Positions 22,470 through 33,954 of a stretch of DNA of 64,000 nucleotides are shown here, one piece after another. The notes below the pieces were generated by a model. The model saw nothing but the letters and a program-made list of their open reading frames with translations. It made no database searches and had not been told where the DNA came from. This stretch comes from Heligmosomoides polygyrus polygyrus. Lineage: Eukaryota; Nematoda; Chromadorea; Rhabditida; Heligmosomidae. The translations under genes and the position numbers were made by a program. The stretch is from the NCBI GenBank assembly GCA_947396885.1, contig OX377204.1, positions 1,426,001 to 1,490,000 on the forward strand, written 5' to 3'. The first letter of the stretch is position 1. Every line of letters begins with the position of its first letter.

Positions 22470-23300
22470 TCAAATTGGGCACTCTTCTAAACAAACATGA
22501 TGCTTCTGAAATGAAAGTTAACGTCTTCCAAATCGAAGCAAGCTTGCTACAGGCTAAACCACAGGCTCTCCAAGTTGGTTGAAATAATGTTTTGCTAAAG
22601 AAATCAGAAACGTCTAACATTATACACCTTTCTTCGAAATTTTTTCGTTGAGCTGTTCGAAAGAGTGTAATAATTTTATATATTTTTTATTTTTTCTTGA
22701 AAAAATAATGATTTAAAACACCTTAAAGCGCAACAAGGCAGTAATAATTTAGTGCATTAGAAGATGAGATCGCGCCATGTACTCCAAAAGCTCGTCGCGA
22801 TTTCGATTTTATTGACATTGTAAGTGCTCTTTACATAAACAGCATCAAACTGAGGATATGCGGGTTCTTTACAATTGTTTCTGCTGCATTGCTTACAAGA
22901 GTAATTCTTCAAGCAAAAAAAAACGGAAATTCTGCTATCAATCGAATAAAGTCGTGACGTCTTGGACAAGGATGAGGCACAACGTCTTCTTTTGGCACAA
23001 ATGCTAAATATTGCCCGCTTTCCTGCTCTTTAAAACAAGCCCTAAATCATTATTTTTCCTCACTACACAAGAATTTTATAAAATTTCAATCAATGTGTCA
23101 TAGTATTGGGTAGGTGAGTTAAGACTTAAAAGTAAATCATACCAAGATTTTTCTTGAACAAAATTTTTTCTAACCTTTTTGGAGAGTCTCCAGCTCAATG
23201 TGGAAGGAGCTGTTTACGATTTGGAAGACGTTCTTGTTCATTTCAAAAGCGTTAGACTTGTTTAGAAGAGTGTCCATTTTGAGGTGAAAATGGCATGAAT
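22470..23300. mobile_element. Family E AT-rich palindromic element, both arms
   Basis: The left arm GGGCACTCTTCTAAACAAAC...GTCTTCCAAATCG is the reverse complement of the right arm ATTTGGAAGACG...TTTAGAAGAGTGTCC. The 500-bp centre is AT-rich and has no open frame. The long arms and lack of coding capacity fit a non-autonomous DNA element. Confidence 0.75.
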
Positions 23301-23304
23301 CCGT

Positions 23305-23480
23305 GAAGCGTCGTAGCACAGTCGGATGAGGGGCGTCGGCGGTCGGGTGCGCTCCGAATCAAGGGTCTTGGATCGAAATTCCCGCCGAGGCCAACCAAGT
23401 CTGACCTTCTACCCTCCGGGATCGGTGAGTTGGTACCAATCATGTCTGGGAGGGATAAAACACTGTGTTGTTCCTCGGCC
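23305..23480 (+). mobile_element. S1 SINE, 5' half
   Basis: CGTAGCACAGTCGGATGAGGGG and a B-box-like TTGGATCGAAATTCCCG are in + orientation, followed by body sequence. Confidence 0.68.
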
Positions 23481-23499
23481 ACCGGAACTCACAGTCTAT

Positions 23500-23765
23500 T
23501 AAAAGATAGAGGACGACGTTACTTTTGGGATGCGCCACGTATTCTACTTCTACGGGATGTCGTGGAGACGATTTTGAATGCGTATTTGGCCATTCAATGA
23601 CTTTCGGTGGCCAGCTGATGAGCAAGTCATCCTTTTCAGGAAAGTCTCGTACCAATTCACGGGGGATAGATGGCTTGGTTGGCCTGGGCGGAAAATTCGA
23701 ACCAGGAACCTGGTATCAGGTGCACGCGACAGCCGGCGCCTCCTCCGACTGCGCTTACGCGCGCC
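23500..23765 (-). mobile_element. S1 SINE, near full length
   Basis: GATAGAGGACGACGTTAC to GCGCCTCCTCCGACTGCGCTTA, minus orientation. It sits head-on to the previous + copy. Confidence 0.8.
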
Positions 23766-23779
23766 CTCACAGTATATTG

Positions 23780-23880
23780 TTCCCATTCAAATGGCCTCCT
23801 CGACATCCTGTAGGAGTACAATGCGTGGCCCATTCCGCAAATGGGTTGAGTAATGGAAACCTTTATCCTTTATTTAAAAC
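23780..23880 (+). mobile_element. S1 SINE tail fragment
   Basis: CAAATGGCCTCCTCGACATCC to AACCTTTATCCTTTA, + orientation. Confidence 0.65.
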
Positions 23881-24179
23881 CAAGTGGTCTAATAAGCACC
23901 TTGCATAGGTGAAGCTGCTTACGTCTCTAGCCACGCCTTCTACGAGCTATTTTGGAAGCGATCTTGATGATGTGCGAAAATAGTGGCTAATTCTAACTAT
24001 GTTCTCTGCGTCTTCAGACGTCTAAGCGCGTTCCAACCTGAGCCACGTATCCAGCTCAACAAGCACGCGACACATAATCGAGAAGTTTGGCGAGCGGCAA
24101 CGACGTTACGCCAAGAAGCTTGCTTTCACATCCAGAAGCTGTTGTCTGCTGCTGCCTTCTGTAGGAGTTTAACCACACC

Positions 24180-24930
24180 CTTAAATGATGCTACCATAAG
24201 ACGTTCTCCACTACGGGATCTCCCAGAACACCCCTCCGCTCGCAGAAGGCCATCCGAATCGTCCAGAATGCCTGGCTGAGCCGTCGCCTGGTGTGGTGGC
24301 TAATGGCTGGCGTGGTTGACCTAATAGGGAGAGGGCGACAGGCGCGATGCGGATGACGATAATGCGGTTGGTGAGCGACGGAGACGTCACAAGTCGCTCG
24401 TTCATCGTCCTCCATCCCGTCGTCGTCCGTTCTTCGCCGACATCGTCGTCATCTATCGCAACGTTGTGTCCCGTGTACCGCTCGCATATCGTCGTGTTGA
24501 ATCTCGCCCTTCGTTTGTTCCATCGCTCGGTCGGGGTCTTCGCCCACGTCGTCGTCGTCGTCGTCCGTCGTCAACGCCGAAGCAGCCACAGCGCTAGACA
24601 GCTGTCGTGCGGTCGGACGCTGTTTTTCTGGTTGTATCTGGACGACGGACGGCGTCCGACGACCAGATTCTGCACCGCCGCCACATGGGCTGATGTGCAT
24701 CCTCGTCGTTGACGATCGCCTTGAAGATTAACAACTCGTCGTTGTTGCTCGTTCTTCTCGCTCGCACCACGATGTTTCGCTTCGTTAGCGGTCTCCTGAC
24801 GTTGCGAAAGGAGAACAGTTCGAGAATGGAAGGGCGTTTTGGACAGTTGCTTCCATCGCATTCATCCTGTTTGGATCAGATGAGACAGCAACCTCCCTGC
24901 TATTCCATCCATCGTAAGAATCTTTGAACC
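24180..24930. other. GC-rich, CGT-rich island 3
   Basis: CpG-dense with a CGT triplet run at about 24546-24571. Overlapping open frames occur on both strands; no exon could be defended. Confidence 0.35.
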
Positions 24931-24934
24931 CTAC

Positions 24935-25250
24935 TCCTCCACAGATGGGAATTCTAGGCATTCAGGAGCAATCTGACAATCGCTCCTGTATATCTGGTTC
25001 AATGACTTGCCTTTCCAGGACAAACCAGAGCTTTAGAAAACGCTTTTCCTTAGTGGCAGATGTGACTTCCGGACTGTGAAAATTAGCAACAAAAATAGCG
25101 TACTTTTCTCAAGGCTTCTGAATACTAAGTTCCTCTCGACTTTCAATCAGCTTTGAAGCAGTTTACTGTGAGAACGAATAAGCTTTCTACCCATTTGTAC
25201 CTCAATCCGATTTTCGGTCGCCGACAGGAAATTTCCCACACCCACTTCTT
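24935..25250. other. Unassigned interval
   Basis: Nothing recognised. Confidence 0.3.
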
Positions 25251-25261
25251 TTAACTATTAA

Positions 25262-25562
25262 AGGACGCATGGCAGTGCAACAGCGTGGTCGAAGGAGGTG
25301 CCGGTTGCCGCGTGCAATACTCAGGTTCCTGGTTCGGATTTCCCGCCCAGGCCAACCAATCCCTCCATTCCTCCGGGGTCCGTGGATTGGCACCAGACCC
25401 GCCTGGGAAGGTTAAAACGCGTCTATTCTTTAGATTCGTCTTCACAAGCCATTGTATAAGCTAAATGGGCATTTAAATTGCTTCTACGACATCTCATCAA
25501 GGTAGAATACGTGGCGCATCCCATAAGTGACTAGTTACCGCCGCCTTTTAACCTTTCCCTTT
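25262..25562 (+). mobile_element. S1 SINE
   Basis: CAGCGTGGTCGAAGGAGGTGCC, B box GGTTCGGATTTCC, tail GTAGAATACGTGGCGCATCC; + orientation. Confidence 0.75.
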
Positions 25563-25639
25563 TCTGACCAATGCCACCTCCCGGCGTTCCGAATTCCACT
25601 TGAATGTTTTCCAAGCCCCATTTTGATAGAATATATGAT

Positions 25640-25925
25640 AGCAGAATGCGTAGTAGCACAGCTGGAAGAGACGCCAGCTGTAGCGTTCACCCCGACTCCA
25701 ACTTTCTGGTTCGTATTTCCGCCCAATGGTGGGTGAATTGGTACTAGTCTTGTCTGGTTACGATAAAAGATTGACCTTCCATAAGCTAACTAGTGCAAAT
25801 ATCTGCAAGTCAATGTATGGGCCAAATACGCATTCAAATCGCATCCACGACATCTCATGGAATTTGAATGCGTGGCACAACCTGCAAAGGGATTGACTAA
25901 CGCCGACCTTTATCCTTTTCCTTTA
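25640..25925 (+). mobile_element. S1 SINE
   Basis: GTAGTAGCACAGCTGGAAGAG to GACTAACGCCGACCTTTATCC, + orientation; part of the mid-body is missing. Confidence 0.7.
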
Positions 25926-25929
25926 TGTG

Positions 25930-26050
25930 ATGGCACTGTCGGAGGAAGAATCGACTGTCGCGTGCTTCATGAATCAAGGTTCAGGGTTCGGATCCCGGTC
26001 GGGCCAAGAAAGCTTTCCAACGCTCCGGAGGCGTAATTCCATACAGCCCT
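25930..26050 (+). mobile_element. S1 SINE head fragment
   Basis: GATGGCACTGTCGGAGGAAG and B box GGTTCGGATCCC, truncated where the next copy begins. Confidence 0.6.
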
Positions 26051-26064
26051 CCTGTTCAAGGGCA

Positions 26065-26355
26065 CGTGTAGCGCGGTAGAAGGAGGTGCCGTCTATCGCG
26101 TATATCCGATGTCTGGTTCTTGGTCGGATTTCTCGCCCAGGCCAACCAATCACTCCATCCCTCCAAGGTCGGTGAATTGGTGCCAGAACTGTCTGGAACG
26201 GAAAGAGCGCTGACTTGTTCATTGGCTGGCCAGAGCAAGTCACTGCATAGCCATATACGCCCTCGAATCGCCTCCACGAAATCCCGTGGAAGTAGAATGC
26301 GTGGCGCATACCAAAGATGATTGATGACGCGTTCCTTTATCCACTTTATCCTTTA
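26065..26355 (+). mobile_element. S1 SINE, full length
   Basis: Has the A-box-related GTAGCGCGGTAGAAGGAGG, the body, and the tail GTAGAATGCGTGGCGCATACC with repeated CCTTTATCC; + orientation. Confidence 0.8.
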
Positions 26356-26744
26356 TCCCATTCGAGAGAGGTTCCTGCAGGAATGCTTGCTTGTGATCGA
26401 AAACATTGTGAATTCAAACAGGTATTCCCTAATTTCTCTCATAGAATAGTTCCGCTTTTACACCATCAGTGTTACTGAATCCACCGCAATACTTCTTAAG
26501 TCGCAGAACATCCTCGACTTAGCTGTGCTGTGCAGGTGAAGTGCACTGCCTTCGTTCGGGCTCAACGGATCGAGAGAGCTATGGGACGCACAAGATTTAC
26601 TTGAGTTAGATAAACTAAAGTAGCTAACCCTTCTGGAAACTCTCTCAACGATGCAGAGGATTAAAAAGAGGAGAGGTGTCCTATTAAACTTGAATTAACT
26701 GTGTGGCTTGTGTATCATAGACGTTGATAGATGGCCTATCCCCT

Positions 26745-27695
26745 TGGTTGGTCGGAAAGTCTTAAAAGGGTTTTCCTTGTTCCACCTTATTCTTTATTCA
26801 GCATACAGTGCAAACCAATCAACATTACAATCACCACCGTCAGTCATCACACTGATCCACCTACTGGGCAGATCACCGGTCTCTTTTCCTAGAGATGGGA
26901 AGACCGGGAGTCGAAGAAGTCGGCGACGGCCCAACTTAAGTCTTCAAAGTTTGTGAAACTTTTCTTAGCCAAGAAAACATTTAGGGAGAAAAAGAAGTGA
27001 TAATCTGAAGGAGCTATATCAGGAGAATATGGCTCCCAGCCCAGCTCCTCAATTTTGGTGGGTCGCCGCTTATCTACATTGGTCTGGCGTTTTCATGAAG
27101 AAGGTGCACTGAAGGTCATCTCCGCAGCTTTTCCCGAGCAGCTTCCGCGAGTTTCTGGAGATGAGTGCCGTAGACAAGAGCGGTTACCGTGCGTCCTTGC
27201 GGCGCAGCTCGTAGAACAGCTTCCCTTCGAGTCCCAGAAGCAGCTTGGAAGAACGTTTTTAAGATGGACGTTCTAATTTGTTGGAGTAGGCGGTTCTCCC
27301 CCTCGAAGTGGCCAAACGGCACCGGATGCGTTGAAGTCGTAGAGAACCCAACTCTCATCTCCGGTAACCAGGTCTTCCAGAAGCTTCTTGCGAAGCGAGC
27401 GGAGAAGGAGAGACTAGCAGATGGATATGCGGCAGAACCTCATGGTATCGGTCAAGACATGAGGGATCCATCGAGTCAGCACCTTTCGGAAGCCGAGAGC
27501 TTGGAGGCGGCTGACGATTGACGATTGGGTGCATCCGAGTCTTGTCGCAAGACTTCGGGTGGTGGCTCCCGGATGCTCCTTGACGTCGTCGAGAACGGCG
27601 GTGTTTTCCTCTACATGGGAGCGTCCTAACTGCGGTTTGCCTTCGAACTTCGTGTCTTTTTTGCAGAAGCTTCGAGAATGTTCTACGACTACCAC
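26745..27695 (-). pseudogene. Mariner-family transposase remnant
   Basis: Minus-strand pieces in order: a helix-turn-helix part (TTRSLATRLGCTQSSIVSRL with RWIPHVLT) at 27695-27414; a middle with VPFGHFEGENRL and YGTHLQKLAEAAREK at 27358-27116; then EPYSPDIAPSDYHFF and DFFDSRSS at about 27060-26880. The SPD..PSDYHF block is the hallmark around the third catalytic Asp of mariner transposases. Several frameshifts show it is dead. Confidence 0.85.
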
Positions 27696-27879
27696 ATGGT
27701 AGATTATGAATATTATTGGAAAGTCGGAAGTTCTGGACTTTTTAAGAAAGCCCTACCCCGACCTAATATCGCAGATTCGGTCGAGCGCGCACCTGCAACG
27801 TCTCCAGTCGTCCCTTTTGAATGCCAAGGACAGCATAGACTTCAGACAGCTATGGCTTTCCTCTAGTCACCGCTGATCT

Positions 27880-28170
27880 CTCTTGTACAAGAGGCGCTAG
27901 CCCTCTCAATTCAACTCCAGGTCCGCTCTTCGTCCAGGTCAACCACGGGTCTCGAGAGCTAGCGATTTGTTCCAAACTTCTCCACGAAGGCATTACCAAG
28001 GCCTTGTCCATCTATGGGTCACTGTAAGTTACTGTAGCATTTTCAGCTGGCAGGGTCGCTGCATAAATCACGTAGGCATTCAGATTGCTATCGTGATTGA
28101 AGTAGAATGCCTGGGATATCCCAAATCGGGACTAGATACCGTCGACCTTTATTCTATTCTCATCCTCTGA
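27880..28170 (+). mobile_element. S1-like SINE, decayed
   Basis: CTCTTCGTCCAGGTCAACC and the tail TGAAGTAGAATGCCTGGGATATCCC with GTCGACCTTTATTC are recognisable in + orientation. Confidence 0.5.
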
Positions 28171-28439
28171 AAACACAAACGTTGGCAGAGTAGTTGCAAA
28201 TGGTACGACTCCCGATTCCTGATGGAGCTTGGAAAAATAGGAGCATCCCCAAAGCAGATTCATCATCAAGGACTTCTCGTCGCCTACCATCGCTGAGAAG
28301 GACTTTGGAATCTTCGAATGTTAGACTTCTATCCAATGTTGGGTTTAGGAAAACTAGCATAGAGTATAGAAGAGCCTTCAGCAGTTTAGTCCGTCAAGTC
28401 CACTAAGATGAAGAACGCTGACTTCTCCGACCTCTGGGG

Positions 28440-29660
28440 ATTCTGACGGTGTCTCAGCCAACCAAATGGATACGCGGTGCCTCGCCGTCTCGCCGAAGCC
28501 CTCCTCATCATCCCAGTCGGCTCCTCGTTCGATAGAAGCGGGCTAAGAGTTGCTTCACAGCCTGACGTCAGCGCTTGGCTTCGGACGTCGCCGTCGTCTA
28601 ATTGTGCCGAAGGCGGCCCCTTCGCTTCGGCTTCGTCGGCGAGGCTCGTCGACGATCGAATGTTCATTCCCCCTGGCAACTGGCCGGGAGACGGAAAGCC
28701 CCAGTCCATCTCATCTCGGCTTCGTGTCTTCTCCCAGTGTGACTCCCGACGCGCAGCATCTACCTGCTGCTCGCCCCAGCAGTGCGTCGGCGATGTTTAT
28801 CTCGGGCAAACAGCGTGTGGGGATCTCGATCGTTCTCCTCATCGTCGTCGTCGTCGCCTTCGCCGTCGTCTTCGTCGTCGTCGTGGCTGCTGAGAGCGAA
28901 GATTTCCCTGCGTGGAAGACGTTCGTCCTTCAAATCCGTCGCCTCTGTGCCGGCCTCTCGCTGAAGACGTCAAGGCCACCACTGCAACGTCGTGACGCGA
29001 AATTGTCCTTTGTGTGAATGAGTGGTGGGGCGGTTGGTTGGCTGGTCGCTGGAGTCCTGAATTGCGGGCGTCTGGCGCCTCCGCCGCACGCACTCGTCGT
29101 CCTCGTGCTCGTGCCCGCACTTCGCTCAGCCTTCGCCTCTCCATCTCAGCCCACCGTCGCCACCGCTGTCGTCGTCGCCGTTGTCGTCGTCGTCGTGGTG
29201 GACGAAAGAAGCCGACTGGAAGAGAACTATGTTTGCTCAGTGCGACTCGGAAGCGGCGGGTAGTGCCGGCCGTTCGGCTGAGGAGCTCCCTCGACAGCCA
29301 ACTCGAGGCCCTCGGCCGCCGCTGTTGCTGTGTCTTCTGCCGCCTCATCTGGTCCTCTCGTCGCGAAAGAGTGTGCCAGAGGTGCGGAGGACGACTGCAT
29401 TACTCCGCATCGCGGCCATCTGTTTCCTCGACGCCCCGACAGCAAACAACTGTGCATCTTCGCGACGACGCACCCGGTTTGCGAAATCGACGATGAGAAG
29501 AGAGCGATGGAGCTGGCTGATGGTGACGCTGGCCGTCGTGGTAGAGATGGCGTGGCGGTGGTAGTCGTAGCCAGAATCAGATTTGCATGCGATAGGAGCC
29601 GCTCGGTCGTCGTCGGTGTCGTGTTCATCTACTGCGTGCAGTTCATCCTGTCTGAAAGTT
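28440..29660. other. GC-rich, CGT-rich island 4
   Basis: Includes CGT/GTC runs at about 28840-28885 and 29168-29197. A + frame at 28797-29017 starts with a Val-rich hydrophobic stretch, but this comes from the triplet run. No exon was defended. Confidence 0.35.
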
Positions 29661-29664
29661 AGCA

Positions 29665-30855
29665 GGGACGGCCTCTCATGGAAACCGCCGCTCGCCTTTG
29701 AACTGTAGGTGTTGTCTCTTCGTTTGTTCAGATATTCTGAGGCGTAGCTCTAGCTTCTCAACCCTGCGGAACTGCGGATGAAGCGTTCTCAGACCTATGC
29801 CTCTGGAGTCTTCCGTCTTCCAAATGTTCTCTAGAGGGGGGGGGGGTCTAAAGCTAAAGAACCCGCTAGGAAACCATCGTTGCCTTCTAACATTGTTCAG
29901 CGCTTTCTCAAAAGCGTCTGGACTTCCGAACTTCTTCAGCAATCCGTCGCGTTCCTTTTCACTTCCATATCCTTCTCCTTTCAGCAGTGTAGATAACTTT
30001 CTCAATGTGTAGATGACATGCTTCAGCCCTCCATTACATACCAAAAACTCAGAATTTAGGATTTATTTGAGAACTCTGACTCCGAGTAACTTGTAGATGG
30101 GTATCTGGCGGCGATTTCTCTCGTATTCCTAGAAAGTCTCTCATATGGCACCGGAAGTTGTGCACTGAAAACGGTCAATATTTCCGCAACGATTCGTGTC
30201 TTTGGATTTCCAGGCTCTCTGGACGCCTCAATAATGATTCGACGTTGCAAAAATAGTGGCCGTTTAATACTCATCCCATGGAAATCACTCTCTCAGCATT
30301 TGCCTGTGCTTCCTACGGCTCATCGTTCAGTTGCACTTTCTTCTCTTCAAGTAGTGTAGATCACTTTTCCAAGGTGTAGATGACATGGTCTTTCAGCCTC
30401 TACCAACCACATCTAGCGAGGCCTTAACGTCTTCAAACACTTTCGATGCTCCGACTTCAGTGTACTCTTTCACGTTGACTGACATTCAGATGAGTCATGT
30501 GGCGCGCGAAATTAATGACCGTTTTTGTCACACCGCGAGTAATCAGATTTGTCGGCGCCAGAAGTGTGCTTCAGAAAGTAGCATGCCTTGTAGTTGGCTC
30601 CAAAACGTTCTCCTTACATGACGCATGTGACATGACGTCTATTTCAGTGAGAACCACCAGCTAACCACAAATATTCGCCATTTCCTGATGACGCAAATAA
30701 GCTCAACAGCCGCAGACGGCCATTATTTTCGCGCGCCTAAACATCTCCTATCAAGGAAGCTTGAAAAGCTGGCATGTATGTTCAGTCGTTATTCAGTCGA
30801 ATTGTCGTCTTCAAGGACATCCAAAAATGACACTGGGATTTCCACTTCTAACTCC
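29665..30855. other. Unassigned interval with a short internal duplication
   Basis: AGTGTAGATAACTTTCTC/AATGTGTAGATGACATG at about 29985-30020 recurs near 30350-30390. The minus frame 29676-30044 (122 codons) reads KHVIYTLRKLSTLLKGEGYG and is not recognised. A run of nine or ten Gs is at about 29837. Confidence 0.3.
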
Positions 30856-30859
30856 ATTA

Positions 30860-30998
30860 GGGGCCGAATTCATCAACACTAACCCGCAGGTATAGGGGTA
30901 GAGGTACCCACGATGAAGCCTGCGTCTCTGATCCTTACCTTATCTCTACCCCTTATACCCCGCATACCCGCGGGTTTAATTGTGGATGAATCCGGCCT
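30860..30998. mobile_element. Family D palindromic element
   Basis: GGGGCCGAATTCATCAAC at the left and GATGAATCCGGCC at the right, with inverted ACCCGCAGGTATAGGGGTAG-type arms. Confidence 0.65.
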
Positions 30999-31177
30999 CA
31001 GGACACGCCGCGTATTCCACTTCATGTCTGGAGATTCTAGTTAATAAAATGGGCAATGAATTACGTAATATGTCGACTTAGCTAATTTCTTGGACCAGTC
31101 CTAACGACGATGAGGCAACTACGTGGGTTTGCCTTCCAGGGCGAGTAAGGGCACTGACAAGCGGAGCGTTTGACTGA

Positions 31178-31248
31178 TCCGGATGTGGAGTCGAACCAGG
31201 TGCCGCTCAGATGTGCGTGAGTAGCCAGCGCCACTGCACCATGGGTTC
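31178..31248 (-). mobile_element. tRNA-like sequence
   Basis: Minus strand: ACCCATGGTGCAGTGGCGC (A box) and CTGGTTCGACTCC (B box), 71 bp apart end to end. An S1 body fragment follows on the + strand (about 31310-31435). More likely a SINE head or tRNA pseudogene than an active tRNA; no good acceptor stem is seen. Confidence 0.5.
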
Positions 31249-31439
31249 CTCTTTGAAGGGTTTCAACCTAATAGTTCCTAACTGCATTCGTGAGCGCTTT
31301 CAGGGGTGGCACCGACCGATAGGCGTGCCAGGAGACGAGGTTCTTAGCCCAGGTCTCGTCCAAGCCAACCAAGCATTCTACTACTCAGGGGTCGGCTAGA
31401 CAGTGTCACGTTTGTCTGGAAAGGATCAAACGGCACTAA

Positions 31440-31760
31440 TCGTTGAGGGGAGTGGAGAGAGGGGAGACACTAGACTAGTCGTTAATGTGGCCTACATGAG
31501 GGAAGGGGAGAGGGGAGATACCAGACTAGTTGTTAATGTGGCCTACATGAGAAGGGGAGGGACACTAGACTAGTCGTTAAGTGGCCTACATGAGAGGAGT
31601 TTAGAGAGGGGAGAGACTAGACTAGTTGTTAATGTGGCCTACGTGAGAAGGGAAGGACACTAGACTAGTCTTAAAGTGGCCTACATGAGGGGAGTGGATA
31701 GAGGGGGATACTAGACTTGTTGTTAATGTGGCCTACATGAAGGGAAAAGAGATACTAGAC
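31440..31760 (+). repeat. Minisatellite of alternating 51- and 44-bp units
   Basis: Six units each contain CTAGACTAGTCGTTAATGTG or close variants plus GCCTACATGAG. Units ending in GAGAGGGGAGATA-type tails alternate with shorter ones ending in AGAAGGGGAGGGACA, giving a higher-order repeat of about 95 bp. Confidence 0.8.
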
Positions 31761-31974
31761 CAATCAGGACACCTCGAAAAGGAGAGCCGAATGAGGGGCG
31801 TGTATGATCGGTGCCCTGATTGGCTGACGTGTGTCATTTATTGGCTTTGGCATGCGCACCATAACTCCTCGTGTAGGCCACATTAACCGATGAAACACTG
31901 GCATATTCTTGGCTGCCCTACGCAGATCACTGAGTAGCCCAACTACGCATTCAAATCACCTCCACCACGTCAAA

Positions 31975-32265
31975 ATAAAGGATAAAGGGAGGCGTTAATC
32001 AATACCTTTTTGGATGCGCCACGCATTCTACTTCCACAAGATATCGTGGAGGCAACTTGAATGCGTATTTGGCCTACAAAATGACTTGCAGTAACAGGCG
32101 ATGTACAAGTAGGTGTTTCACCATTCTGGTACACCGATTCAATTCACCGATCTCAGAGGGATGAATTGATCGGTTGGCTCAGGCGGAAAATCCGAACCAG
32201 GAACCTGGAACCTCAGATACACGCGAGAGCCGACATATCCTTCGACTGCGCTACGTCTACAGATA
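31975..32265 (-). mobile_element. S1 SINE
   Basis: AAAGGATAAAGGGAGGCGTTAATC to TCCTTCGACTGCGCTACG, minus orientation. Confidence 0.75.
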
Positions 32266-32439
32266 TCTTGTAGAAATAGAGGGCGTGGCGCATCCTCTAT
32301 CTCTCACCTTAACTCCATTCCTGCGATTATGGAAGAGCGACTTACTCTTTCAAAGACCACTTCATCAGACCACGAGCGCTCTCTAGGTGACCTCTGTTAA
32401 CCTCTCACCTAGCGCATTGACTGGAGCTTCAAAGGGGCA

Positions 32440-33760
32440 CCGCCGAAGAGCAGCAACTGGGCAACGTCGCCGCCGTGTCGGCGTCATCAGATGTGATCTG
32501 TGCCGACGTCGATAGGCATGATCTGAATCGACGGACGTGCATCAGGTGAATCGGCGTCGACTACAGCGCCGGCGTGTCGCTCGCCCGGCGCATCGACGTC
32601 GACGCGATTCTTCAACTGATCCAACCACATTACCATTCGACGGTCGTGACGCAGTCGCGTCGTCGACCGAATCGCACTCGACTGCGTCTCGCTGCGCAGC
32701 GCTCGGCGAGATGGCCTCGGTCCGCATTCGGCCGCCGGCGACGGTATGGCGGTGGTAGCTTCGTCCTTGACAGAGTCAGTCAGTCACTCACTCCCCCGAG
32801 TCGGAGGTGTGTGTGTGCGTCTATCTGGCCAGCGTCGTCGTCCCCATTGATTGACTGTGTGTCACGGAGGGTGTTCATCGGAGGCGGCGGCCTCTGTCCG
32901 TCCGTCCGTCGGTTGGTCCGTTCATCCGGTGGAGAGCTCCGTCGTCGTCCTCTCCTCGACGCAGTGTGTCTTCAATCAACCGACTCGGCTCGGCTCCGCT
33001 TCGCCTATCACCTTCCGTCCGACGAACAACTGTCGCGCCTCCTCAATTGATCCTGCTGCTGTTGCTTCACGACGTCAGTCAGACGAACGGAGGCCGACTG
33101 GCTGCCTGGCTGCGTGGTGTAAGTCGGTTGAGTCAGTCCGACGATGCGGCCGCATCCACTAACTGATTCAGCCCGTCTCAATTGCCTTCTCCTGGGAACA
33201 TCGCCACACTCTGCATTCCGTCCGCCTTGGAAGAGACTTTCGGATCGTCGTCGTCTCTCTTGCGCGCCTGGCGCCTCGAGTGTCTCGCGGAGAATCTTCA
33301 TCTCGACCGCCTGCCTGCCTCCCTTCGATGGAGGTCGTCGTCGTCGTCATTGTCGTCGGTTTTTCCGATTCAGTAGCGCTCCAAGGTTGAAACGCCGGAA
33401 AATGGCGGCAGCCAGTGTCGCGGATGGCTCAGCCACCGTGCCGTCCGCTTCGCCGCTCGGCATCTGGCTTCCCGGACGTTGCCTGCCGTCGTAGCAGCGT
33501 CGGCAACAGCAGCAGCAGCAGCGGTGGCGTTGACGTGTCTCCTTCGCGAACGATTTCCGACACGCAGAGGTCACCGTCATCGATTCAGATGATGCCTTGC
33601 CATGCGACGCCGGCCAGGGATTGGCCAAGGGATTGCGACTGAAGACCGACGGCCGTCCGAGGCCGGAGTATCGGAGGCCGTCGGTTGACGTGAGACGAGA
33701 AGGTGGACGAAGTTATCGATGCCGCCCCACTCTGTCACGTCGCTGAACGATGCCTGGTCC
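32440..33760. other. GC-rich, CGT-rich island 5
   Basis: CpG- and CGT-rich, with a CAG run at about 33507-33522 and GTCGTCGTC near 33336-33360. An ATGGCGGCAGCC start in good context at 33402 gives a 30-codon frame ending in a stop, preceded by an acceptor-like TTTTTCCGATTCAG. It may hold untranslated first exons of the downstream gene, but this is a guess. Confidence 0.35.
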
Positions 33761-33954
33761 TTCTGCTATGGGTTCCACTACCACTAGTCATTCGTTCCAT
33801 TCACCTATGTCTTCCCACGGAGGCACTTCCGTTTCCAAGTGTCTTCAGCTGAGCTGAATCGCGAAGCTTGAGCGTTTCCTCTTTTCTACTATTCCTTCGC
33901 ATCAGAATGCGCTAATTTCGATCCTTACGGAAAGGATGGACCTGAGCGAGTACG

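Noticed and set aside
28797..29017. Frame starting with a Val-rich stretch that looks like a membrane anchor
   Set aside because: The valines are encoded by a GTC triplet run; the other strand gives poly-Arg. It is most likely an artefact of the repeat.
31440..31760. CRISPR-like array
   Set aside because: Spacers are not unique, units vary in length and the context is eukaryotic; it is a minisatellite.
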